Assembly (NCBI GenBank): GCA_015501075.1
Contig: JADNYJ010000039.1
Coordinates: 207,559 to 271,558 of the forward strand
DNA length: 64,000 nt
Direction: 5' to 3'
Origin: Gymnopilus junonius
Taxonomy: Eukaryota; Basidiomycota; Agaricomycetes; Agaricales; Galerinaceae
The notes under the pieces are model-generated. The model saw nothing but the letters and a program-made list of their open reading frames with translations, did not search any database and was not told the DNA's origin. The stretch's first letter is position 1. Each line of letters starts with the position of its first letter. The position numbers were made by a program, and so were the translations under genes. Below, one piece after another: positions 47,019 to 58,856 of this stretch.

Positions 47019-48600
47019 TCATTTGTATTTTTTCCGAATAGCTTCTCTTTCCTCGCGTAGGGAGGAAACTTCCTTCAGATCCATCACTTTAAACGGCCAG
47101 GTAAACCAGTTTCCTCCACTACGCATACTACGAAGATACAGGTCCTCCAATAACTGATCGGCAGCTTGTGGCCATCTATAACATTGTCAAATGAAATTCA
47201 AAAGAAGTTTATGAAGGTAACTTACGTCCAGAAGTCGAGTGTCGTACTATAACTCTCGTTTACCCATGACAGCATATTCGGATAGCGACGTCTCATCCAT
47301 GCAGAACTTAATTCAACTTCCGCGATCGCCTCCTCAGGAAAGGATGGAAAGCGCATGGGATCCCCTTGCAAAAAGGACGATATCCAGTGAGCGTCAACTT
47401 CATTCGTATAGCCTTGGTTAGCTGAAAACTACATTGATTTAGTTCGATAAATGTTGGGCATTGAGAACATTCAAAAGAAGTATGACCTTCCATCGCACCA
47501 GCAACAGCGAAATCCCTATTATTGACGTTCTTGCCAGGAATCAAACAACGATAAGTGGATGTGACATAATGCTGTGTTTGATTCTCAATATGCGTTGGAG
47601 GAGGATCGACGAGCGTTTTGTAACTCCATAAATCCTGAGCTTTAATCCCTTCAATGGTCGGGGCATGTCTACCTAATCCTATCTCCAACGCAGTTCTGTC
47701 TGTTTGAAGACGTAAGGAGGGACAAACACTGGAAGAAAAATAAGTCCACCATCGAAAATCTTCTTCCAGGAGCTTTGCCACCCAGTAGCAAGAATGATTA
47801 CCTTGGCGGCAACCTTTTTCCCGTTGTCCAAAAGTACCCATCTTCCATCTTCCGCATATCCGGTCATCCTGGCGGGAGCAATTATGTCTATTTTACCTGA
47901 CTTTACGAGTAAGTAATATGATTTCGGGTATACGACGCCCTGATTACTGAGTTTTGTTTTTGTTTTAGACACAGTGGCGAATTTTCTGAAATCGAATATG
48001 CCGCAAGCTTTTGGAAGAGGTGAGTAAAGGATATTTTAATGAGTATTGGAGGAAATTTTATTACAGAGGTCTGCTCCAATTTGTTGAAAATAAAACGAAC
48101 AAGTGAGCTACCTATGGTGGTAGTATGAAGGAAGCGCCTGAGCAAAATAAACCATCTCCGTAAAGTCACAAAAACATATCTAAGATGCATTACTCAAGAC
48201 GGGTATTTAATTGTATTTGAGAAGAAAGGATGTCCAAAAATCTACAAAAAAGGGCTATGGTATAAGGTGTCGAAATAGGAATGACAAGTGAATGTATGCT
48301 GATCTACTCTTCCTAATAAATTCGGGAAGAGGGGATGTTGAAACGAGAATTACATCTGGGGTATTGAACATGTTCATGACTCTTTGGCCTTCATGTGCCA
48401 GTGTGGCACATATACTTTCATGAAATATACATCAGGAAAACTCCTTCCGTATGACAACATCTGGCAAGTCTGGCAGGCCTGGTGCGTTTGGCGCCAGAAA
48501 TTGAATTTTGCCGGAAGCCATCAGAAAGATGGAGGTCTCAAGGAGGTCTGCAGAAATTAACATTGGTGCCACAAATCTACCAGAAAATAAATTTCTTACC
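47019..48600 (-). pseudogene. Flavin-dependent monooxygenase, 5' half decayed
   Basis: The C-terminal half of an FMO-type FAD/NADPH oxygenase is clear: YYLLVKSGKIDIIAPARMTG, KVAAKVIILATGWQSSWKKI (the conserved ATGW motif), an intron, TALEIGLGRHAPTIEGI, LVDPPPTHIENQTQHYVTS, NRDFAVAGA, NQGYTNEVDAHWISSFLQG, RYPNMLSWVNESYSTTLDFW, and WPQAADQLLEDLYLRSMRSG to REAIRKKYK (stop 47019). Upstream, pieces of the middle are recognisable (LRRFLHTTTIGSSLVRFIF near 48090-48150; LAPNAPGLPDLPDVVIRK near 48440-48500), but they are out of frame with each other, and the N-terminal Rossmann G-x-G-x-x-G motif was not found. Likely a dead gene; the C-terminal exons still read cleanly. Confidence 0.68.
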
Positions 48601-49061
48601 ATGCAATGGATTTCAATCTTATTGACTAGGAAACATTGGCTGCAATGAGTTGCTTGCGATGGATCTTCCATGGATCAAATGTCCTCCCTGAGCCTCGGAT
48701 TGTATTATTACTAACATATACCTTATACTGTATTTGTGCAGCATTCAGTAAAAGAATAAAGCACCACCATCTCAAATTATGTTACGGCAAATACTTGTTT
48801 TTCACAGGCTTGACGAATTAGTAGGGTTGAGGGTTCTCTGGCGTCACACTGGGGTTTACGAGGTTCAGGAATATATAAGAGGAAGTGATCATAAAAGCTA
48901 TTTCCATCGAAATACTGTGATTCATTCTCGTGTATTGTGGCACATCCAATTGTGCAACATTTTATTCGAAATTATAGACATACACTGCTACAATGGGCAT
49001 CATTATCCCTTCCATTTGATCCCTATTAGGTATCGGTTTCCATAGACTTCGATAGTCAACT
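48601..49061. other. Intergenic or unrecognisable FMO remains
   Basis: Should contain the missing 5' half of the monooxygenase if it survives; no motif detected. Confidence 0.4.
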
Positions 49062-49842
49062 TCACGGCTCCGGATCCGTCTTTGCGATTCCGGGCAAGTG
49101 CATTTGAGCCATGTGAATGGGAGCAGCCTTCTCTACCGAAGTGATAAACATGTGGGTAATTCGAAATTGGCTACCCTCGTCGTCGGCTGGAATACTTTTA
49201 TCTTGTTCAATCCTATCGACGTAGGATCGTCACATTCTGTCATTATGATAGTATAGAAAAGAACTTACTTGACGCTGAATATATTGTGACTCAGCCTCTG
49301 GGCTGGGCCCGCACGTATTCGGAATTTCATGGAGCGTGTTACCACGAATGAACCGGCCACAATGCTTGACTTCCAAATACAATGAAGATTTAGTAGGAGA
49401 TACCAGGATAAACGACAGAAGGTTCTCTGACCTCGGTTTCTCCTTCTGCAGGTGGTACCTCAAATACTTCTTTCCACTCAATCGAAGCCCGGGACTGCGC
49501 AAAGTTTGCCTGCGACAAACTGTCTTGGAAAGTGCCCAACGTGACTTTCTGGTGGTTGTGAAAGATCTCGACGTCCTTGTGGAATACAAAGGATACTTGA
49601 GTCCTGAAGTCGGACTCCTCTGGTGAAGACGATTCGTAAATGTTCTTGAACTTGCTTTGGAGCCATCGACCAGTCGTTCCGAGTGTTTGGTCAGACATTG
49701 CGGTATTGTTTACTTGGTAGTGGCAATTGGAGGCGTCCTGATTGAAACTATGAAATTTAAGATAGTTCAACAGCTCTTCCTCTAGAGAAATGATGAGGAT
49801 GAAGAGACTCAGGCCAAGAACGAAGGTGAGATTTCTGAACAT
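49062..49842 (-). CDS. Secreted small protein, NTF2/SnoaL-like fold suspected
   Basis: Starts MFRNLTFVLGLSLFILIISL at 49842, a signal peptide or anchor. Three exons: the first runs to GETE; the second (SSIVAGSFVVTRSMKFRIRA, PAQRLSHNIFSVK) begins after a 60-odd-base intron; the third (IEQDKSIPADDEGSQFRITH, FITSVEKAAPIHMAQMH) uses an acceptor in CGTCGATAG and ends at a TGA at 49062-49064. Motif-like parts include FHKDVEIFHNHQKVTLGTFQ and ASIEWKEVFEVPPAEGE. A helix then a strongly bent sheet, with repeated short strands, suggests the NTF2/SnoaL fold; this is impression, not proof. Function unknown. Confidence 0.6.
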
Positions 49843-50887
49843 GAGTTTCTTGTCATGGCACAGCTAGGCAGACGTCATGGCAATCAGAATTAGGCAATTG
49901 CTAATCTTATCTCATCCGTCCCTCTCCGTTGAGACCATGTGCCGATCTCGAGGCCTACCACAACGGTAAATTTCCTGCTCAAAAGTATACCGAGCTCTGG
50001 TTGAAGGGTAAGCAAAATCACAGAGAACAGCAATATGGTGCGGTAAAGGGAGATTTTGACCATTGGAATTGGATGTCAGAACAATTACAGTAGAGTGTAA
50101 TTTGCAGTTTCCGAACTTGCATCTGAACGAAAGAAAAAAATGGAATTTATCGGGTCTAATTGGCTGGAGTCTCAAATTTTTTGCCATAGGAAGGCATGGA
50201 TTTTGTTCGTTCAGCAGTTGAACTTGCAAATGACCTCTAAATGGCGGAGTTTAAAACATTTTGATGGAAATCACAACCAAACAGCTGCTCATCGTCGACA
50301 ACGACGACGACTGCCATTTGCCTTCAATGTCAACCGCGGCGTCCAGCACCCATCCTCGGCGTACATATATTACAGCGCTCGCCTGCGCGCTCCATCTTTC
50401 AATGCAACTTTCAGACTCCGGATAGCCAGAGGAGAATCTTCAGTCATCGACGAAACATTTCCTTTACCTATTTCTCCTCAAGATCATGCATCTATCGCTA
50501 ATAAACTGCGGATTCGAGAAGAAACGCGTGAAAACGCGCTAGCGTGCTCCCCGAGACATCCTCATCCACGCGTCTGACAACGCCAACGCTCCCAATGACG
50601 AGTGACGCCTTATCAACAAAATAGTGTCTTTTCGCACCCCTGGCGAGTCTTCACGCCTTGTTCTGGTAGACCTCATAATAATGTGCGCATCAGTCGAGGA
50701 GTTCCTTCAAATGATTCCGTTTTGGACTAATCGACATTGTCAGACAGTTCAGCTCCGTGCCGTATAAGAGGACGACAATGCCCTGTGCTGTCGCTTCCTT
50801 ACACCTCTGGCAGGACCATTCCTTTTTTTTCGGCACTGCAACCCATTCCTTACTTTTTATCCTTGCCGTTGACTTGCTTGTCGCCTG
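49843..50887. other. Divergent intergenic region upstream of the laccase
   Basis: About 1 kb. Overlapping open frames on the plus strand (50140-50577) have no domain features. ACGCGT-type motifs occur near 50523 and 50570. Confidence 0.45.
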
Positions 50888-53524
50888 ATGGAGTCGCGTA
50901 TCTTCAAATCTTCTCGTGGCCACGGAAGCAAAGCCCTGTTATCGACTCTCCTCGTGCTGTCGCCCGGACTGAACACCCTCGTCGCCTCCTATCCTTCTCT
51001 GGGACCAAAAGATACCCTTGACATCGTCAATAAGGCCATTGCGCCAGATGGGTTTGAACGGTCGTATGTGCTCTATCATTTTTTCTTTCCTTATTCTCAA
51101 GTCTTTCAAGGGCTGTTCTCGTCAAGGGTCTTCACCCGGCTCCACTTATCAAAGCAATGAAGGTATGCCAGCATTCTTTTACAATGTTCATTTTCGGTCA
51201 TATCTCCTTACTTCGTTTCATAGGGGGATTCGTTTTGCATGAACGTTGTAAACTATCTCACAGACGACACGATGCAGAGGGGAACGAGTATCGTACGTTA
51301 CAGCGTCTTCTTTCTCTCTGGCTACTGCCTGACCACTTTCTCTCCAGCATTGGCATGGTATCTTTCAACGAGGGACTGCATGGGCGGATGGTGCCGCTGG
51401 CGTCACCCAATGCCCCATTGCTCAGAATCGCTCATTCCTATACCAATTTGATGTTCTCGACCAGGCTGGCACTTTTTGGTACCACTCTCACTATGGTATG
51501 TGATGTTTCTTCCTTCCTCTTCATCCTGCTAATTACCGAGGTCGCAGGTACTCAATACTGCGATGGACTCCGTGGCCCGCTGGTCATTTACGATCCCAAG
51601 GATCCATACCTTGGCATGTACGATGGTAAGTACAATGTTTCATAGTACCTTGGTTTGTTAATTGATGTTCACATCCTCTGCTTGTAGTCGATGATGGTTC
51701 GTGCTGTGTATAGCTCTTGACTTCATGCCGCCCCTAACACTGTTGCTTTTCTAGAATCAACTGTCATTACTCTCGGTGACTGGTGCGAACTCCTTGCTCT
51801 TACCTTGCCGTTTGGAGATGCTAACACCATTTTCTCCAGGTACCACTTTCCGTCTCCCTCGTTGGGCAGGATCCCTGTTTCGGATGCAACTCTGATCAAT
51901 GGGAAAGGGCGTTATGTCCATGGACCCCTGGCCGATCTGTCTGTAATCCAGGTCGAATACGGACGGCGATACCGCTTCCGATTAATTTCAGTCTCTTGCG
52001 ATCCCAACTTCGTCTTTTCCATCGATGGCCATATGATGACGATCATTGAGGCTGATGGCGAATATACCCGACCAGTGACGGTGGAGAGTATTCAGATATT
52101 CGCCGGTATGTGTCCTCGTTGCGATCATGCTTCTTGTGTTATATTAAGCAGAGATTAGGTCAACGATACTCGTTCGTCCTGCAAGCGGACCAGAAAGTCG
52201 ACAATTACTGGATCAGGGCCCTCCCAAACTCCGGTCAAAACGGACTTTCCACTGGATTCGTGAATGGCACCAACTCTGCGATTCTGAGATACTTCCGGGC
52301 CCCTGTTGGTGATCCTGTCTCTTTACCAGGTGTTTTCACGGCCGCCACCAGCCCGACGATCAAAAGCAAGCCAAGGCCAACAGCGGCAATGACAGCAATA
52401 ACGACTACAATATAACCAATCCAGGAACCTGCTCCGTGAACGCGACCTCCAACCCTCATCAATCCTCCCGCACCAGGGCATCCGTACCCCGGAGGAGCAG
52501 ATATCCACATCAACCTCAACTTGACGGCAAACAATGACGGCTTCCTAGTGAATGGACGCAACTTCTCTGCGCCGCCTGTTCCTGTCCTTTTACAACTCCT
52601 GAGCGGAGCACATGCCGCCCAGGATTTGTTGCCCAAGGGTGACGTGTACACTCTTCCACCCAACAAGGTGGTTGAGGTGACGATTCCGGGTGGGGTGGTT
52701 GGTGGACCGGTATGTTTTCCTCTCATGGTCTCTTGCTTGAGGTCGTTGGTATTAAATCTCTTCCTTTCTTTTTTACTAGCATCCCTTCCATTTGCATGGA
52801 GTACGTCCAACTCTCCTTTCTAATTGTCATTGTTCTTCGTTAGTTCTTACTTGGCTCGATTCTAGCACTCCTTCAGCGTCATCAAAAGTGCTGAAGATCA
52901 GTTACCCAACTATGTGAATCCTGTCCGTCGTGACGTTGTCAGCATTGGCGACGAGGGAAGCAACGTCACTATTCGGTTTGAGACCGACAATCCTGGACCT
53001 TGGATATTCCATTGGTAAGTTTATTCAACACATCCCAGCTGCCTTTTGCTGACGTTGGCTTCTCTTCTTGGTGGTATAGTCATATTGATTTTCATCTAAA
53101 CGCGTAAGCTTTCTTCCTTGATGGCTATACGCTAAACATTGACTGACTGATGTCCATAATTTTAGTGGTCTAGCCGTGGTGTTCGCAGAAGAGACCGCGG
53201 AAGCTCAAAGAGGAATTGGACATCCTCGTACGTTTCCTGATTCTCTCTCATCCCGCTATTTGACTACTTATATTCATGACTTTTTCTCCAGTTGCTTGGG
53301 ACCAGCTTTGCCCGTATACGAAGCCCTGCCGCTTCAATGACAACCGCCCACTTGGTCCCAAACCCCTCGTTATCCACGTCGTCGTGTTTACCCATCTGTC
53401 TTCTCAGCTGCTACACTCCCATACTTCATCGGACGGAGAGAAACATACGCTGTCACACTACGAACCTGTTCATACTTCAATGCCGGCCTCTGACCAGCGT
53501 CCGATGGATGATTACAGTAGTTGA
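50888..53524 (+). CDS. Laccase (multicopper oxidase)
   Basis: Secreted phenol oxidase (lignin/melanin-type chemistry). The start at 50888 gives a signal peptide and [20 protein letters not shown], then [20 protein letters not shown]. Copper motifs are all present: [15 protein letters not shown] (L1), [20 protein letters not shown] (L2), HPFHLHG (L3) and [20 protein letters not shown] (L4). The residue ten after the L4 Cys is Leu, so a medium-potential (class 2) T1 site is expected. More than ten short introns. Two irregularities: the linker 52331-52475 contains TAA and TGA in frame unless it is read as an unusually long intron, and the last residues (CP then YEALPLQ) need one extra C at 53311-53313. 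With that, the stop would be 53338-53340; without it, the frame runs to 53522. Confidence 0.87.
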
Positions 53525-53703
53525 TGAATTGAACGTGACTTGCTAAGCCATGCTTCATTCAGTACATGTTTGTCGTGTTCTGTATTTTAGATACGGGAAC
53601 GTTGAACACCTTTAAGGGCTATTTTTAGTACCTTGCAACGGTACCTTTAGGCGTGTTCAGGCCAATCTATCTTTCCGACGGAACTCAATCTCTTACCGCG
53701 ACA

Positions 53704-55239
53704 ATGTCAGACGAAAAGCAGGAGTTATCGAGTTCCACGCCAGCCCTCCATCTGAGGCGCCTCCTGCATATGATAGCATTGCTCTGCCTAAATCAAACGT
53801 GAATTCAAATCAAGACACCTGGAGGTCATTCAGCCAACAATCCATTTCACTTCCAGCCGGTCCCGCACCACCATTGCCCTTGCCTCCGCCATTCAAACCG
53901 CCAACGAGACCAGCTACATCGAAGGGCACACCCGATCCCTCAGTACCTCCTCGACCACCAGCCTCAAAACCAAGAAAAGCTGGTTCACCTTCTCATCTTC
54001 CACATCCTCCTCATCGGCATCCTCATCAGCTCCGTCGTCAACTCCGTCATCAGTTTCATCACGCACCGTCAATGAAGTCCGGACGACTGTCACCGGCCTC
54101 ATCCGCAATCTCGTGGTGGGTCCACAGGAGCAGAATGGTCTGAGCGGGTCGCTATCGCCTGCTGCGTTGGGCATTTTGCAAAGCTGCGCCGAGGCATGTA
54201 CGACGCATTCCATTTCACTTTCGGGGATCTTACAAGAGAAATTCATCGAAAGTCATTCACCTCTTTATTGGGCTATTGTCAAACGGCCTAGCCATCCGGA
54301 ACCTCATAATCATACGCCCAATCTACTGGATCGTGAAGAAGTAGCGGAGCCAGAGGATAGCGAGGACTCTGATCTGCTCGGGGAGCTCCTCTCTCGCGCA
54401 AAGCCTCTGAGCGTGGATACCGTCACCGAGTTGCGCCTTGGATGCCTAGCTACCTCTGACCAGGCGACGTTCCAACGCCTTCGATTACTTATACCTCAAT
54501 TCACCTCATCCATCTCGGGTGCCGATCAAATACTATTGGGGGCTTCTCTTCCTGCGGATGACATTACAGTGGAGATTGGGGTGGGGTATGAGGGTGCTTT
54601 TGCTGTGAATGTGAAGATACCACAGTTTCACAAGCGGATGATGATCTCAAGGGAAATAAGCTTAGAATTCATAGCACGGAGTGAGTTCCCTATGGTTATA
54701 TATCCAAAGGTCCGATATTGATTACTTCTGTTTCATGTCAGATAGGTTATGGCGATTCTCATTTATGATCACTCCCGACGATGTATGGTATGGACCTCCA
54801 CCTGGCTCCTGGTGCATCTCAATATCCCTACAAGAACCAAGCCCACCGACATGGTTCGACGCTCGATTTGTCTTGCCCAATCTTTCAGACGACACGGAAG
54901 AAGTCAGAAAGCCGCGAAACGTCCTCCGTTTGAAGTCAAAGCAGATGATGGAGGCACCACGGAACAGCGTCCCAGCAACGCAGGTCGTTGTAGGGCTAGA
55001 CGAAAGTCCAGTGTTTGGCAGCCTTCAATATTCGTGAGTGGATCTCGATTCCTGACCTTGACCTTCTTCGAAGCGTCAGGCGGATGCCAGTCTGTTGACT
55101 GATCGTGTTCAATTTGCTGATCATCTTCTGTTCGTTTAGTGGAAGCCCTTACGTGCCGGCGGATGAGAAGCTCACTGTTCGACTTGAAGTCAAGCTTAGG
55201 AAGCCCATTCCTGGCTCAGACGAGTGTGTTATTTCATGA
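53704..55239 (+). CDS. Unknown paralogue pair, plus member: PPxY motif and ankyrin-like segment
   Basis: Uncharacterised. MSDEKQELSSS starts at 53704; then, one base out of frame at the CCC at 53744-53746, SPPSEAPPAYDSIALPK (a PPxY-type motif, a WW-domain ligand). After a very short putative intron (35 bp) come SRTTIALASAIQTANETSYI, a Ser-rich run, and a folded part: NEVRTTVTGLIRNLV, AALGILQSCAEACTTHSISL, SHSPLYWAIVKR (ankyrin-like), LLGELLSRAKPLSVDTVTEL, SGADQILLGASLP, IPQFHKRMMISREISLEFIA, FSFMITPDDVWYGPPPGSWC. The last exon, SPYVPADEKLTVRLEVKL, ends at a TGA at 55237. The copy at 55478-56890 shares nearly all of these in the same order, so both are real genes. Function unknown. Confidence 0.6.
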
Positions 55240-55477
55240 CATTAGCATGTTCCTGTATATTCTGGGCATGATTTCGCTTCAAGGTCCAACCGGGCGTATT
55301 AGACTAGTAGCAATTTGGTACCTAGTACAACAGGATGACGGTCAACATTCAGTAAGATAATTTATGTGAACATTCGATAGCAGGGTGGAAGTACATTTGA
55401 AAGATACACTTTACGGATATTTGGCAAAATAAGACTGCATTGACGGGATAAATACGTATAAAAAGGGAGAAGGAATG

Positions 55478-56890
55478 TCAGCAGATAATGCAATCCGCAT
55501 CTGACTTCCCCAGGCGAGCTTCAAAGCGTACTTTGAGCTTCTCATCAGGCCCGATGTATGGGTTGTTCCTGCACAACGAGACAGTCTCAGACGTCTTATG
55601 AAGACTACGCAGGGACAAAGTACTTACCCATACTGCAGATTAGCCCCCAAAGTACTTTCCTCCAACGGCACGACAATACTCTTCCCCCGATTCCGCCTGC
55701 CTGGAGCTTCTAGTTGCTGAATCGACTTTAACCTGATAGAGATGGTCGAAAGTTTAGTTTTTTGGCCTAGGCGGAATGGTGATTTGGGTGACGTTGGTGT
55801 TGCTTCGCTGGCTTCCAGACTTTGTCCAGCGGTGGATGAGTCTGACGATTTTGTAGACTTAGCTTCGGAAATGACGAGGCGAGAATCGACGGAGGTAGGC
55901 GGACTGTTCTCGACGAGTGAGAGTCCTATGCACCATGAGCCTGGCTTTGGAGCCCCTGGGTGTCTGCGTTCCGGAGCAATAAAGAAAGCCAATCGCCACA
56001 TTCGACCTACATCGCATTTCAGAGATTAATTTAAAAGCGGACAGGTTGAAATAGATTGACATACTGCGCGCAATGAACTCCACAGCAATCTCCTTGGACA
56101 CTACCATTCGTTTGTGGAACTGCGGTATCACAATGTTCACTGCAAAAGCACCGCCTCCTTCTTCCGCCATATCCTCCAGCTCGACCTCCTCCGGCGGAAT
56201 CGACCCGCCAAGCAGCATTTGGTCACTGCCCGACACTGGCGCGATTCGGGTGACTGGCGCAGACGTTGGAAGAGGGCCTGATCGGATGTTAGCGAGACAG
56301 GCGACCCGGAGTTCGGTTATGGTTTCCTGCGTTAAGGGCGACGCGTATGAGATGAGAGAAGTCAGAAGGTCAGGTCCTGGAAAGTCTTCGTCCTGTGTGT
56401 GCTGGTCTGGAGGTCGTTGACTATCGCCCAATATAGCGGAGTGTGATCTTCAATCGACCTTTCTTGTAGAATTGAGGAGAAGGATAGGGAATGGGAGGAA
56501 CATGCTTCAGAGCAGCTTTGGAGGATCCCGGTGCTCGCTGGTGAATTGGAGATATACTCCTGCACCAGGTCTCGACGAGCCCAATGACAGTGTTTCGGAC
56601 CTCGCGTGCTGTGCGAGCTTCGGCTGAGGTAGTGAAGCTAAACCAGTTAGTTGCACGACCTTTGCCTTTATTATCTGCTGAAGGGGAGGTAGGCGACTTC
56701 AACGAAAAGGAAGTTGAGGATGAGGGGCTGAGGGGTGGTGCGGAGCGCGAGCTCGACGCAACTGGTGTCGAGCTGATCAATTAAAGGACCTTTATAGTCC
56801 TGGACAGAGGACACTTGGACCTGGGACATCGGTGAGCGCGTCGTACGAAGGAGGTGCATCAGATGGTGTAGGGTCTTCGGGGTAGAGGCT
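55478..56890 (-). CDS. Unknown paralogue pair, minus member
   Basis: Convergent copy of the gene at 53704-55239: SDAPPSYDALTDVPG (PPxY) at the 5' side, a Ser-rich linker, NWFSFTTSAEARTAREVRNT, TGILQSCSEACSSHSLSFSS, IEDHTPLYWAIVNDLQ, LISYASPLTQETITELRVAC, SGSDQMLLGGSIPPEEVELE, FAVNIVIPQFHKRMVVSKEI, APKPGSWCIGLSLVENSPP, and final exon NNPYIGPDEKLKVRFEARL, stop 55478-55480. The internal segment between the two last long exons differs most. The true ATG was not found: in frame with SDAPPSY there is a stop shortly upstream, and a MITE (56933-57563) starts about 45 bp further up, so the original first exon or promoter may have been separated or lost. About 240 bp separate the two 3' ends. Confidence 0.58.
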
Positions 56891-56932
56891 GCTTTACGAT
56901 CATTGGTGTGCAAAAACCTTTACAGTGTAATA

Positions 56933-56957
56933 CACCTCCTTGGCACAAAACTTTTTA
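56933..56957. repeat. MITE left inverted repeat
   Basis: 25 bp, complement of 57539-57563. Confidence 0.85.
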
Positions 56958-57538
56958 TTCGTCAAATTAAAACACAATTATTAGAAATCCTGCAAAAAAA
57001 ATTATATGAGCTTAATGAGGACCTTCTAAGGTATCAAATTGCTAATGATTGACTCCATTGCATGGATTATGGGTGAATTAGAGGATAATTTGTCGAGAGC
57101 AGCCTTTTGTCACAAATCCAGGTCCTTGGCACAAGTGTGACAATGCCATTTACTAGGCGACGCGTCCAACGCGCCGTTGAGTGCGCGTGTCACGCTCTGA
57201 TCACGGTTGCCCTTTCATGCCCAATTTTGCCCTCAATCCGTGCATTTTTCATGTCAAATCTAGCTGACATCGAAGGCAGTACTGTCCTAAACATGAATCT
57301 AAAATTCAGGGCTGAAAGCTGCACTCAAAAATGAAAAAAGTTAGGTCCAAAAAGTTGTGAAGGATGATTTTCTCTAATTTTGATGGGTAATTGCATTGTC
57401 CTGCCTCGACAACTTTATCCCGTCAGCTGAAATTTTGTATGGCGATAGATTAAGTATATATCAAGGCATATACATAGATTTTATGGCCGACCGGCGAAAA
57501 CTAAGTTCGGAAATCGCAGTTGTGCCAAGGAGGTATCA

Positions 57539-57563
57539 TGTGCCAAGGAGGTGTATTACACTG
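57539..57563. repeat. MITE right inverted repeat
   Basis: 25 bp, complement of 56933-56957; followed by TA. Confidence 0.85.
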
Positions 57564-58856
57564 TAGTGCGCGCAGAAATTCCGAGTGACGCTGGGACACT
57601 GAACGCCGAGAGAAATCGATTCGGAGAAGATGACTGGTTTCAAAGTAATTTGAAGCCTCTGGAGTACTGCGCACGGGTGGGTGTGTAGTGGGAAGAAGAG
57701 CTGCGCAGTCTCTTCAAGCTGATGAAGATCAAGGAGATTCAAGCAGCAGGAACAATTTAGCAAACGTCGAGATAGGCGAGTGGCGATGACTGTACTGCCT
57801 TACGCTGCCCACCGGCACATGATAACGGAGAAATATCACGCGTCTAAAAGTACACAGACGCTGTCGCTATACGGCATTAACGCTTAGAAAATGTGAACTT
57901 AGAAACACGGAAATTTATGAAGCAAATACTCTTATGGATGGAGGAAAAGGGGATCTCGCGATGAAAGGGAAAATGCAAGCCGCGTCAATTATCAGGCCGC
58001 ATTTGCCGATCACTGTCACGTAAGCTTTTTATGCAGGGTTTTGGTCACTGGTGTCGAATTTAAGGCCACTAAACACCAAATCTCTGCCCTTATTGTGAAT
58101 TTCTGCAAGAACTCTGAGCGAACCTTTCAAGAATCTTTGCTGGGTCTGGTCTGTCCACTTAAATTTTGCGGTCTCAGTTTTGCCCAAACTGATTGGAAAT
58201 TTATGTCAGTAAGGAATCAAATTCACTTTGGCGTGTATATCCTCCTGGATCTAATTTTTTTTATACAAGGAGCATAAATCTCAAGTAAATTTCAAGAGGG
58301 AAGTTGTACTGAGAACCTTTCACGAATTTCTATTTTTAGCAAACACGGGACGACAACCCTTTTCCATACGCCGAACATGACCAGCGCCCTGCAAGTTTGA
58401 AGGTACGACAAAGCAGCGACAACTTCAAGTTTTGAACATCAGAGGAAGGGTTGGAAATGCGCCCTTTGTTTTCATGGTTGGGAGGATCCTTATGACTGGT
58501 ATACAGCAGCACCATTTTCAACTTCTTTTTTTCCGCAATTACAGTCGGGCTCCCAACAGTGACAGAGCCAAAAGCTGCTTTTTCCATCTTCTGCTGAATT
58601 GGCGGCAGTATTGGCTGAAGGCTTGCTGGAACTTCAGATAAAACTTGCCTGGATCAAACTGGGATTGCCAAATCTCTCATGGTTTGCATCATTCAATGAA
58701 TCAAGCCAGCGCTCATGTCATGTCAAGCTGCTGTCAGGTCACCGTTGCCACAGATAATAATATATATTCAAGGCGGCTTATAAAAGTGTGATTACTTCCG
58801 TCACTTTTTCCTTCGAATATTACTTTGATTTCTCATCATATATTCAATCCCAAAGC
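57564..58856. other. Intergenic, no gene recognised
   Basis: About 1.3 kb. A CTTATAAAAG at about 58778-58787 could be a TATA-like box for the following pseudogene. Open frames show no conserved features. Confidence 0.4.

Larger units (their letters stand above)
56933..57563. mobile_element. MITE-like element, 631 bp, 25-bp inverted ends, TA target
   Basis: Ends: CAGTGTAATACACCTCC... at 56933-56957 and its exact complement at 57539-57563, each bordered by TA (56931-56932 and 57564-57565), as for Tc1/mariner-type elements. A second, partial copy of the right end (TGTGCCAAGGAGGT) sits just inside at 57520-57533. No coding capacity. It lies at the 5' end of the minus-strand unknown gene. Confidence 0.85.

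Noticed and set aside
50140..50577. 145-codon plus-strand open frame upstream of laccase
   Set aside because: No motif, no splice partner, compositionally random.
52235..52810. Minus-strand frame with a hydrophobic segment
   Set aside because: Antisense to laccase exons and linker; no independent evidence.
57564..58856. Second MITE next to the 631-bp element
   Set aside because: Similar short words were noticed, but no terminal repeats or target duplication could be aligned.
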